Shown: positions 39,283-45,218 of the stretch, piece after piece
How positions within the stretch are numbered: position 1 is the stretch's first letter
Layout: each line of letters opens with the position of its first letter
Assembly (NCBI RefSeq): GCF_945957465.1
Contig: NZ_CAMFLC010000032.1
Location: forward strand, 1-45,218
DNA length: 45,218 nucleotides
Reading direction: 5' to 3'
Source: an uncultured Leifsonia sp.
Lineage (GTDB): Bacteria; Actinomycetota; Actinomycetes; Actinomycetales; Microbacteriaceae
Made by a program: the position numbers and the translations under genes
The notes under the pieces: generated by a model
Database searches by the model: none
Told to the model about the DNA's origin: nothing
The model's input: the letters and a program-made list of their open reading frames with translations, nothing else

Positions 39283-39468
39283 ATGCTCACACCCAAGGCC
39301 CTCGCCGCGCAGCTCGGCGTCGACGTCGAGCACCTGCGCCGGCTACGTGACCAGGGCATCGGGCCGGCCTACATCCGCATCACTCCCCGCACCGTCCGAT
39401 ACCTCAGCTCGGAGGTCGCAGAGTGGTTAGACGGTGGCAGTCCTGAGCCGAGCGGGGACCGACGCTAG
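39283..39468 (+). CDS. Small excisionase-like helix-turn-helix protein
   Basis: 61 residues: MLTPKALAAQLGVDVEHLRR forms a helix-turn-helix, with GPAYIRITPRTVRYLSSEVA as the wing, the usual layout of short excisionase/MerR-like DNA-binding proteins. The ATG has AGAGG 8 nt upstream; a GTG at 39256 overlapping the peptide stop would add nine residues. The end overlaps the convergent gene by 4 bp. It may regulate the adjacent recombinase region. Confidence 0.72.
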   Translation: MLTPKALAAQLGVDVEHLRRLRDQGIGPAYIRITPRTVRYLSSEVAEWLDGGSPEPSGDRR

Positions 39469-40031
39469 TCGGTTAGTGCTCGAAGGTTCTCTAGGCCGGC
39501 AACGTACCGGGGCGATCGGTCACGTACCGATTGAGCGAGCTGGGACAAGCCTTCGTTGGCTTCCTCCCGATACGCCTCGATGTACTCGTGGCGGCGTGCC
39601 GGTGGGACGTACACAGGGTCATCGACCAGTGCTGCATCGGCTAGAAGTCGCGAGCGAAGCGGCAGGATTAGATCGGGATCGGCGCCCCAGGCGCCCCACG
39701 TCCGGTGCCGTCCATCGCTGAGGCCGTCGTCCCACGGGTCGACGTCGATCGGATCGTGAAAGAACATGACAAACGTCCATTGCTCCTCGACCGTGAGCTG
39801 GCCAAGGTCGACGGGCGGCAGGAACGTTGTTCCGTCCTCCGCGGTGATCCATGCGCCGGCTCTGAGGGCGTCGGTGGTTGTTCTCAGCAGCGGCAGGATC
39901 AGCGGCCACCGCAGCGGCCTGGCGTGCTCATACCGGCCGTCTCCGGGGTCCGCCAACCAGGGCGCGTCCTCGCGGGCGGCGAACCAGAACAGTTCCGGCC
40001 GAAGCACTTCCAGCTCGGTCCGGGCGCTCAC
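39465..40031 (-). CDS. Hypothetical acidic protein
   Basis: 188 residues rich in Trp, Asp and Pro: ELFWFAAREDAPWLADPGDG, WPLILPLLRTTTDALRAGAW, FHDPIDVDPWDDGLSDG and HEYIEAYREEANEGLSQLAQ. No family recognised and no membrane span. The GTG at 40031 overlaps the stop of the serine recombinase gene (GTGTGA), so it is translated with it. The pairing with a resolvase may be incidental. Confidence 0.65.
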   Translation of the reverse strand: MSARTELEVLRPELFWFAAREDAPWLADPGDGRYEHARPLRWPLILPLLRTTTDALRAGAWITAEDGTTFLPPVDLGQLTVEEQWTFVMFFHDPIDVDPWDDGLSDGRHRTWGAWGADPDLILPLRSRLLADAALVDDPVYVPPARRHEYIEAYREEANEGLSQLAQSVRDRSPRYVAGLENLRALTD

Positions 40032-40621
40032 ACGGACGCCTTGTGCGTACCTGTCTCGTCGTACCTGGCCAGAGCGCGGGACACGCTGGACGCGCCCACA
40101 CCGAAGGTGCGGGCGATCTTCGCGATGCTCACGCCGGCCTGACGCATCCGCGCTGCTTCCTCGACCCGCTCCGGGGTCATCACCGAGGGTCGGCCGCCGA
40201 CGCGGCCCTGAGCGCGAGCGTGAGCAAGACCCCGCATCGTGTTGTCCCGGATCGTGGCGACGCGGAGCTGAGCGAGCACGGCCATGATCCCGACGATGGC
40301 CTCCCCCATCGGCGTCGACGTGTCCACGTCGAGAAACGGCTCGGTCAGGCTCCGTAGCCGGATGCCGCGCCGGCCAAGATCACGGATCAGCTCAATGGCC
40401 ATCAACTCCGATCCGGCGATGCGATCCAGCGCCCGGATCACCAACGTGTCTCCCTCCCGGAGGAAGTCCAGACACGCCACCCACTGCGGCCGATCAGCGA
40501 CCCTGCTCGACTCCCCTCGGTCGACGAACACGCGGCCCGCGCCAGCCGCCCGCAGCTCCGCCTCCTGCGCATCCGGGTTCTGCTCGCGCGTACTCACTCG
40601 CGCGTAGCCAACGACGTTCAT
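40028..40621 (-). CDS. Serine recombinase (resolvase/invertase family)
   Basis: 197 residues. The catalytic serine is in GYARVSTREQNPDAQEAEL, with active-site arginines in VIRALDRIAGSELMAIELIR and a typical VLAQLRVATIRDNTMRGLAH helix. A C-terminal HTH (AARMRQAGVSIAKIARTFGV) matches small resolvases. It differs clearly from the transposon resolvase at 44205. A multimer-resolution role for the plasmid is likely. The ATG is at the very end of the Fic gene (adjacent stop), so the two are co-transcribed. The candidate recombination site was not identified. Confidence 0.88.
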   Translation of the reverse strand: MNVVGYARVSTREQNPDAQEAELRAAGAGRVFVDRGESSRVADRPQWVACLDFLREGDTLVIRALDRIAGSELMAIELIRDLGRRGIRLRSLTEPFLDVDTSTPMGEAIVGIMAVLAQLRVATIRDNTMRGLAHARAQGRVGGRPSVMTPERVEEAARMRQAGVSIAKIARTFGVGASSVSRALARYDETGTHKASV

Positions 40622-41451
40622 TAGCGCCCCTCCGGCTCTGCTCGATACCCCCGGCCTGCTTGCCGCAACATCCCGCGACGCGGATCCGCTGACGGCGCTG
40701 TAGACGCGCGGCCGGCGGCGTTCGCGGACTGTGGAAAGCTCGCCTGCCAGAGCGGGCTCCTCGACTCAGCCCCGTGGTGTGACTCGCCGGGGCCGGCGTC
40801 AAAAGGGGCAATCGCCTGCCCGAGTACCGCGGCCAACCGGTCGTTGCGGCCGGTGTCCTGACTATGGAATCGGGCTTCCACGAACGCATCGCGCAGCGGC
40901 GCTCCGGAAGCGAACTGCGTGGCGTCGATCCGATAGCCGGCCTGTTCTGCAAGCTGCGAGAAGAACACGAATTGGCTGCGGGTGTTTCCCTCGCGGAAGC
41001 TGTGGATCACGTTGACCTCGCCCCAGCTCTCCGCGAGCTGATCGACGAACTCCGCCGGCTCCAAGCCGCGCAGGTAGTTCTTGCTCGCCAGCTTCGCGTA
41101 CTCGGCTTCGGCGGCCGCGGTCAGGTGCGGGCCGGCGCCGTAGTAGGCGTGCCCGTCCTTGGTCATGAACTGCCCGACCGGCGCGACGCGCTCCTGCCCG
41201 GCCCAGTCGTACACGTCCTGGAAGATCGCGCCGTGGATCGCCTTCATATGGTCGTAGTCGAACCGGCCCGCGATCGGTGTCTCCGCCAGCTCTTGGATGC
41301 GCGAGTGGGCGAATGCCTCCTCCAACGTGCGCAGCTTGTCGGGGTCAGTCTCGCCGTAGGGCTTGCCCGGTGCGGTGAACTTGTTCCGCAACACAGACGT
41401 ACCTGGGATGAAGTAGTCATCCCAGGTACGGAAGATGTGCCCGCGGGCCAT
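40621..41451 (-). CDS. Fic-family AMP-transferase toxin
   Basis: 276 residues. The Fic core has FDYDHMKAIHGAIFQDVYDW and the active site HSFREGNTRSQFVFFSQLAE, a form of H-x-F-x-(D/E)-G-N-x-R with the catalytic His. The flap region VGQFMTKDGHAYYGAGPHL is present. The last 55 residues are Ser/Ala/Arg-rich and probably disordered. Such enzymes AMPylate targets such as DNA gyrase when free of their antitoxin. The start codon overlaps the antitoxin stop. It should act as a plasmid stabilisation module. Confidence 0.85.
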   Translation of the reverse strand: MARGHIFRTWDDYFIPGTSVLRNKFTAPGKPYGETDPDKLRTLEEAFAHSRIQELAETPIAGRFDYDHMKAIHGAIFQDVYDWAGQERVAPVGQFMTKDGHAYYGAGPHLTAAAEAEYAKLASKNYLRGLEPAEFVDQLAESWGEVNVIHSFREGNTRSQFVFFSQLAEQAGYRIDATQFASGAPLRDAFVEARFHSQDTGRNDRLAAVLGQAIAPFDAGPGESHHGAESRSPLWQASFPQSANAAGRASTAPSADPRRGMLRQAGRGYRAEPEGR

Positions 41452-41648
41452 CAGCCCTGAACGTGTCGGCGGATCGCTTCGCGCGCCTCGTCCCCCGTCA
41501 GCTCGTGCCGTGCCTGACGCTCGAGAATGGCCCGCAACTCCGGGTCGGTGACCTCGTGGCCGGCCAGGGCAAGGGCGGCGTCCGCGAACGCCAGACGCTC
41601 ATCGACGTCGGCCTGAGTCGGCCGAGCGGTTGCGATTGCGTGTGCCAT
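41451..41648 (-). CDS. VbhA-like antitoxin of Fic
   Basis: 65 residues: helix DVDERLAFADAALALAGHEV, then DPELRAILERQARHELTGDE, the two-part layout of VbhA antitoxins, ending in AIRRHVQG. VbhA blocks Fic with a glutamate in the motif (S/T)xxxE(G/N) at the end of the first helix. Here that segment reads ALALAG, so the glutamate and the Ser/Thr appear to be replaced by Ala. Either inhibition works differently or the pairing is loose. The ATG has GGAAGGGG upstream. Overlap with the toxin gene supports the pairing. Confidence 0.75.
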   Translation of the reverse strand: MAHAIATARPTQADVDERLAFADAALALAGHEVTDPELRAILERQARHELTGDEAREAIRRHVQG

Positions 41649-41712
41649 AGTGCGCCCCTTCCGTGAGCTGCTTCCATTCTACTACAACTCACCCGAAAAC
41701 GGCAGTAACCGG

Positions 41713-41749
41713 GTTTCGGTTGGTTTGGGTTTCGGTGGAGAGTTTCGGT
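41713..41749 (+). repeat. Three direct copies of GTTTCGGT
   Basis: GTTTCGGT at 41713-41720, 41729-41736 and 41742-41749 (16 and 13 bp apart). The third supplies the transposon target duplication, and its original continuation is at 1945. The function is unknown; iteron-like or operator use is possible but unsupported. Confidence 0.4.
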
Positions 41750-41798
41750 GTGTGAATCGCAGCGCTAAATGGCGTGGTTTTCGCAGCGCTATATGGCG
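41749..41798. mobile_element. Left end of the Tn552-type transposon with two 19-bp repeats
   Basis: Begins TGTGTGAATCGC next to the 7-bp duplication. Two 19-bp direct repeats, ATCGCAGCGCTAAATGGCG (41756-41774) and TTCGCAGCGCTATATGGCG (41780-41798), differ at two positions and probably bind the transposase, as the repeated sites of Tn5053/Tn552-type ends do. Confidence 0.65.
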
Positions 41799-41817
41799 CG
41801 CAGCTAGTGCGGATCTT

Positions 41818-43170
41818 CTACAGCATGTATCCAAGGTCGGAGCCGATGGATGGGTAGGTCGCGGTCATGGACTTCAGCTGCCGGGTGGTCAGCCCGAGCT
41901 TGATGGCAAGACCGAAAATGTTTATCAGTTCGGCGTAGCCAGGTCCGAGTAGGTGGGCCCCGAGAATCTTGTCAGTGGTCTTATCGAGGATGACTTTCGT
42001 GGTCGCGGTTGTTTCTCCGACACGGTAGTTGGAGTACCAACCGCTGGTGTCGTTGTACCGCACCTTGATGTTGAGGCCGCTGTCTCGGGCTTCGTGTTCG
42101 AGGAGGCCGACCCGGTTGAGTTCCGGGACCGTGAAGACGGTGGTGGGAACGCCCGTATAGTCGGGGACGATGGTGGTGCCTTTGAGCATGTTAGATGCTG
42201 CGACCCTCCCCTCGAACGATGCAACGGGCGTCAATCGTTTGCCGGAAGTGTCGGCGGCGTCGCCCGCAGCGTACACGGCCGGATTCGTGCTGCTTTGCAG
42301 GTGACCCGCCACGATGACTCCTTGGTTCCCGGATGCGATGTTGGCGGCATCGAGATCCAGACCGTCAAGGTTGGGTACGCGGCCGGCGCCGTGGACTACG
42401 AGGTCGGCGCCGAACGTGAGGGTCCTATCGTCCTTTTTCACTGTGACGTCTAGTCCAGCTGTGGTGCGCGTCACTCGGGTAATTGTGGCGGCGCGTTGTA
42501 TCCGGATTCCAGTCTGCTCGCTCCTAGTGATGAGAAGTTCTACGAGATCCGGGTCGAATTCTTTAAGGAGATGGTCACCGTGGTCGATGATTAGGCACTC
42601 CGCTCCGGCACGCGCGGCGATGTGCGCGAACTCGAAGGAGATGAACCCGCCCCCGATGAACACGATTCGCTGCGGCAATACGTCGAGTTCCAAGAAGTCC
42701 GTGCTGTCGACCAAGTTCTCGTGGCCGGGGAACGTCAATGGGCGGGGGCGGGCCCCAGAGGCGATTAGGAACCGCTTCGCACGGTGACCTGTGCCGTCGA
42801 TGTCGATCTCGTGGGGTCCGGTGAATTGAGCGGTGCCATGGAAGGTCCTCACCCCGTTGCGGGTGAGTTCGTCCTCCATCCGCTGCGGCACACGATCGGT
42901 GAACCCTCGTTTGTGGCGCATCAGCGCGGACCAGTCGATCGCGACGCCGTTCCCGGTGATGCCTTTGTCTCGCATCCGGTGTGCAGCGTCGATCACTTCT
43001 GCACCTCGGCGGAGAATCTTCTTCGGATCACAGCCACGGAGCGCACAGGTGCCTCCGTAAGGCAAAGCGTCCACAATGCCCACCTGCCACCCCTGGGCGG
43101 CGCACTTGTTCGCAGCAGCCATACCGGCCGTCCCCGCGCCGATCACGAACAGGTCGTATTCCTCGCTCAT
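41818..43170 (-). CDS. Pyridine-nucleotide disulfide oxidoreductase (MerA/glutathione-reductase superfamily), substrate unknown
   Basis: 450 residues. FAD motif VIGAGTAGMAAANKCAAQGW, redox pair GGTCALRGCDPKK (C-x4-C), NAD(P)H motif IVFIGGGFISFEFAHIAARA, second FAD contact VYAAGDAAD and a full dimerisation domain. Two things differ from MerA or glutathione reductase: the pair is CALRGC rather than C(V/L)NVGC, and the C-terminal HPT..E base is missing (TYPSIGSDLGYML). There is also no MerA-type C-terminal Cys pair. ATG 43170 has AGGAAGGA upstream; an ATG eight codons earlier lacks one. With a thioredoxin-fold protein and a MerR sensor it fits metal or thiol stress defence. Confidence 0.8.
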   Translation of the reverse strand: MSEEYDLFVIGAGTAGMAAANKCAAQGWQVGIVDALPYGGTCALRGCDPKKILRRGAEVIDAAHRMRDKGITGNGVAIDWSALMRHKRGFTDRVPQRMEDELTRNGVRTFHGTAQFTGPHEIDIDGTGHRAKRFLIASGARPRPLTFPGHENLVDSTDFLELDVLPQRIVFIGGGFISFEFAHIAARAGAECLIIDHGDHLLKEFDPDLVELLITRSEQTGIRIQRAATITRVTRTTAGLDVTVKKDDRTLTFGADLVVHGAGRVPNLDGLDLDAANIASGNQGVIVAGHLQSSTNPAVYAAGDAADTSGKRLTPVASFEGRVAASNMLKGTTIVPDYTGVPTTVFTVPELNRVGLLEHEARDSGLNIKVRYNDTSGWYSNYRVGETTATTKVILDKTTDKILGAHLLGPGYAELINIFGLAIKLGLTTRQLKSMTATYPSIGSDLGYML

Positions 43171-43236
43171 GGATGATTTCCTTCCTGCCGGCACCCTGGC
43201 CGCATCAAATCGTGCAGTTGTTCGGAGTCGTTCTAC

Positions 43237-43536
43237 TCATCTAGCGGGGATCGCTACCCGCAGTTGTTCGAGCGTCGGCGCGCCAGCGAAGCCGTCGGGC
43301 GTGACGTAGATACGGCAGGAGAGCCCAACGGAAGCCGGCGCGTCGGGGAACAGATCTGTGCCGTTGACCAGAATGCTCGGGGACCCGTGAAACCCTGTCG
43401 CTTCCGCTTCCTCTGGCGTTTCCACCAGGCGGCGGGTCACGGTGATGTCGGGGCGGTCCTTGGCGATGACGGCCAGCCGTTCCTCAACGATCTTCCAGTT
43501 CGGGCATCCATCGAAGTATTGCAAGGTGATCTCCAC
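43237..43536 (-). CDS. Thioredoxin-fold protein with lone Cys (CPNW), metal/thiol cassette
   Basis: 99 residues: EITLQYFDGCPNWKIVEERL opens a thioredoxin-like fold with a C-x-x-W site in place of C-x-x-C. It continues with the cis-Pro strand GFHGSPSILVNGTDLFPD and a further Cys in SVGLSCRIYVTPDG. Proteins of this kind travel with mercury and other metal genes. The GTG at 43536 is only 8 nt from the predicted -10 box, so the mRNA is probably leaderless. It is the first gene of the cassette under the MerR-type operator, 66 bp before the reductase. Confidence 0.77.
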   Translation of the reverse strand: MEITLQYFDGCPNWKIVEERLAVIAKDRPDITVTRRLVETPEEAEATGFHGSPSILVNGTDLFPDAPASVGLSCRIYVTPDGFAGAPTLEQLRVAIPAR

Positions 43537-43544
43537 TGGACCGA

Positions 43545-43575
43545 CAATAAACCTTGCACTGTGGTGCAAGGTCAA
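43545..43575 (-). promoter_or_regulatory. MerR-type promoter/operator with 19-bp spacer
   Basis: A perfect dyad ACCTTGCAC-TGTG-GTGCAAGGT (43551-43572) lies between TTGACC (-35, 43570-43575 on the minus strand) and TTATTG (-10, 43545-43550), exactly 19 bp apart. The over-long spacer is the hallmark of promoters that MerR proteins untwist on metal binding. It drives the thioredoxin-fold and reductase genes, divergent from the regulator. Confidence 0.85.
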
Positions 43576-43591
43576 GTGGTGAAATAGGGAC

Positions 43592-43996
43592 ATGCGAATT
43601 GGAGATTTGGCCCTCGTAGCCGGCGTGAAAGCGCAAACCATCAGATTCTACGAACGTCGGGGGCTTTTACCCTCCGCAGCGCGTGAAGCGAACGGGTACC
43701 GCCAGTACGATGAGGCGACTGCCGCGCGGTTACGGTTCATCCGAGCGTCACAGGCCGCCGGGCTGACGCTGACTGATATTGACAGCATCCTCGCCCTCCG
43801 CCAGGCCGGCGAGGTGCCGTGCGAACATGTCACTACCCTTCTCGTCGGGAAACTCGAAGAGGTGCGCGCTCGGCGACGAGAACTCGCACTCCTCGAGGCA
43901 GAACTACAGCACCTCATCGAGGCGAGCCGGGACCTCGATCAAGCTGAGTGCACGGCGGGCGTCGTGTGCCAGATCATCCCACACCCTCAGCCATAG
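43592..43996 (+). CDS. MerR-family metal- or thiol-responsive regulator
   Basis: 134 residues: N-terminal HTH MRIGDLALVAGVKAQTIRFY, ERRGLLPS and NGYRQYDEATAARLRFI, a dimerisation helix, and cysteines at 77 (VPCEH), 120 and 126 (ECTAGVVC). One Cys before the long helix and a C-x5-C pair after it is the ligand arrangement of metal sensors such as ZntR/MerR-type proteins; His79 may also take part. The metal cannot be named with confidence. The gene is divergent from the reductase cassette, with the operator between them. Confidence 0.88.
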   Translation: MRIGDLALVAGVKAQTIRFYERRGLLPSAAREANGYRQYDEATAARLRFIRASQAAGLTLTDIDSILALRQAGEVPCEHVTTLLVGKLEEVRARRRELALLEAELQHLIEASRDLDQAECTAGVVCQIIPHPQP

Positions 43997-44046
43997 GCGG
44001 GGCGTGAGTCGCGGCCATCGATGGCATCCTCGTTGTTAGAGGCAGC

Positions 44047-44074
44047 GTCTCGAAAATGTAAAGCTTTCCGAGAC
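44047..44074. other. Candidate res site of the transposon
   Basis: GTCTCG (44047-44052) and CGAGAC (44069-44074) form a 28-bp spaced dyad about 130 bp before the resolvase start, the size and position expected of res subsite I. Further subsites were not resolved by eye. Confidence 0.45.
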
Positions 44075-44204
44075 ACGCGAAATGGCTTCCGAGCGGCGAG
44101 AGGAAATGAAGGAGTTCTGGGACGCGATTTGTCTTGGAAACTTGTCTTGCCGCGAGGTGTCTCTTCTCTGCCACTGCTAGCAGTTGTTGAGGCAGAATGG
44201 CCCG

Positions 44205-44801
44205 GTGAGACATCTCGGGTACACACGGGTCAGCACCAGAAGCCAAGACGCGAAGCTGCAGGTCGACGCGCTAGTCAAGTCCGGCGTCCAAGAGCGGGAT
44301 ATTTTCGCTGATGTGACCTCGGGCAGCCGGACCGCCATCTCCCGCCCGGGGATGAAGAAGCTCCTCGAGTATGCCCAGCCTGGCGACACCGTCGTCGTCT
44401 GGCGCGTCGACCGCCTCGGGCGATCACTCATCGATGTGCTCAACACGGTGAAGCTGCTCCGGGAACGCGACGTGCAGGTGAAGAGCATCTCGGATGGGAT
44501 CGACCCGTCGACGACGTCGGGGCGGCTGATGCTGAACATGCTCGCCACCCTGGCTGAGTACGAACGCGAGCTTATTACGGAACGCGTCAACGCCGGAATC
44601 ACGGCCGCCCGGAAAGGCGGCACCAAGTTCGGTCGACCCCTGGCTGATCCGGTTGTCGTCGCCGACAAGCTCAAACTCGTCGCCGAGGCGAGAGCAAAGG
44701 GCCGGACCGCTAAGGATGCGGCGAAACTCGTAGGGTGGAGCCGGGCAACCTTGTACCGGCACCAGCAGGCCCTCGCTGCTCGCGAGAGCGGCGCCGTGTA
44801 G
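44205..44801 (+). CDS. Transposon resolvase (serine recombinase)
   Basis: 198 residues. GYTRVSTRSQDAKLQVDALV carries the catalytic Ser, VVWRVDRLGRSLIDVLNTVK the active-site arginines, and TLAEYERELITERVNAGITA the E-helix region. The C-terminal HTH AAKLVGWSRATLYRHQQAL is typical of TnpR/BinR proteins. The GTG at 44205 gives the family-typical N-terminus; TTG codons at 44181/44184 are alternatives. It resolves cointegrates made by the transposase encoded immediately downstream (7-bp gap). Confidence 0.9.
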   Translation: MRHLGYTRVSTRSQDAKLQVDALVKSGVQERDIFADVTSGSRTAISRPGMKKLLEYAQPGDTVVVWRVDRLGRSLIDVLNTVKLLRERDVQVKSISDGIDPSTTSGRLMLNMLATLAEYERELITERVNAGITAARKGGTKFGRPLADPVVVADKLKLVAEARAKGRTAKDAAKLVGWSRATLYRHQQALAARESGAV

Positions 44802-44808
44802 GTGACAC

Positions 44809-45168
44809 GTGGACGCAGCCGAGCGGTGGCATGTTCTTCGACTACATGTTGAGGACCAGATCCCACTCGCAGTCCTCGCCCGAGAGACCGGGATTTCCGC
44901 CCGGACCCTGCAACGCTGGCACCAGCTCTACCGAGTAGGCGGCCTCACCGCCCTGGACCCTCATGCCCGCACCGACAGGGGCATCCGCAGGACCTCGGCC
45001 GAGACAGTCACCTTCATCGAAAAGTTGGCGCTGACCCGGCCCCGGCCAAGTATCGCCACGCTGCACCGTCTCGCCGTCACCGATGCGACGGCCCGTAAGG
45101 TGCCGGCGCCGAGCTATGCGACGGTGCGGCAGATCGTCCAGGCACTGGATCCGGCCCTTGTCACCTTG
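44809..45168 (+). pseudogene. Tn552/TniA-type transposase, N-terminal part (120 codons) interrupted by IS30
   Basis: The GTG at 44809 opens DAAERWHVLRLHVEDQIPLA, then VLARETGISARTLQRWHQLY, a helix-turn-helix of the transposase DNA-binding domain, and a second helical module ending PSYATVRQIVQALDPALVTL. At codon 120 the reading frame enters an IS30 end. The next residues expected for the family (ALEGPVSYRDK) are encoded at 59 onward at the other side of the window. DDE residues are all in that second part. Confidence 0.82.
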
Positions 45169-45218
45169 CGCAGGTTCAAGGGGTCACCGCAACACCTGAA
45201 GCGTCTCGCTCTTTGGCA
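45169..45218. mobile_element. Left outer end of an IS30-family insertion (partial)
   Basis: Begins CGCAGGTTCAAGGGGTCACC then GCAACACC, aligning base for base in style with the IS30 terminus and with the inverted sequence of 1-55. It is preceded by TTG (45166-45168), the duplicated target. The internal part of the IS lies outside the window. Confidence 0.7.

Noticed and set aside
41818-43170. Calling the flavoprotein MerA (mercuric reductase)
   Set aside because: The redox-pair context, the missing C-terminal Cys pair and the missing HP..E motif do not match; only the superfamily is supported.
1-45218. tRNA or rRNA genes
   Set aside because: No segment with the T-loop signature or cloverleaf pairing was noticed on either strand by eye.

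Overview
The window reads as almost all of a circular conjugative plasmid, about 45 kb, from a high-GC actinobacterium. Microbacteriaceae or a near relative is the best guess, inferred from gene families and GC content rather than from any marker gene. The two ends of the sequence carry the two outer ends of one IS30-type insertion. That insertion splits a Tn552-type transposase: residues 1-120 lie at 44809-45168 and the remainder at 59-1084, with a TTG target duplication on each side. The surrounding transposon also wraps across the join, with a 7-bp GTTTCGG duplication at 41742-41748 and 1945-1951. The molecule is therefore most likely circular, with the middle of the IS30 copy missing.

Layout. 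(1) 41749-45218 plus 1-1944 is a transposon. It carries a disulfide-reductase-like flavoprotein, a thioredoxin-fold protein and a MerR regulator sharing a divergent operator, then resolvase, split transposase and TniB-like ATPase. (2) 2466-12670 is a catabolic island. One seven-gene operon (simple-sugar ABC importer, FAD amine oxidase, VOC protein, alpha/beta hydrolase) and a second unit (HpcH/HpaI aldolase plus GntR regulator) are joined by a divergent four-carbon acid sugar kinase. Two near-identical palindromes overlap the -35 boxes and probably bind the GntR protein. The island ends in IS scars at 12719-12979. (3) 13025-20224 is maintenance and probable leading region: ParA/ParB-like, SSB, small proteins, ArdC-type antirestriction protein and a primase-like replication protein, almost all on the minus strand. 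(4) 20251-33389 is a conjugative type IV secretion system in two divergent blocks. (5) 33487-35164 is a BglII-like restriction enzyme with an MT-A70 methyltransferase. (6) 35306-38539 holds mobilisation genes and a candidate oriT. (7) 38540-41648 holds small proteins, a serine recombinase and a Fic/VbhA toxin-antitoxin pair.

The least explained signals are in region 3 and near oriT. Two paralogous, roughly 200-nt elements (15511-15710 and 17461-17660) are built from hairpins with GNA triloops. Their stems show compensatory base changes, and they sit directly upstream of minus-strand genes, one of them ArdC. A third, partial relative lies at 38981-39054. Genes behind two of the three end in the same tail, a YVVP.DPM stretch followed by CDSCQ. 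A family of AGTACT-centred palindromes lies upstream of parA, ssb, ardC and neighbours. The arrangement resembles single-stranded-DNA promoters of conjugative leading regions (the Frpo type in F-like plasmids) combined with a shared repressor; that reading is inference. A further structured RNA candidate lies in the replication-gene leader at 19776-19940.
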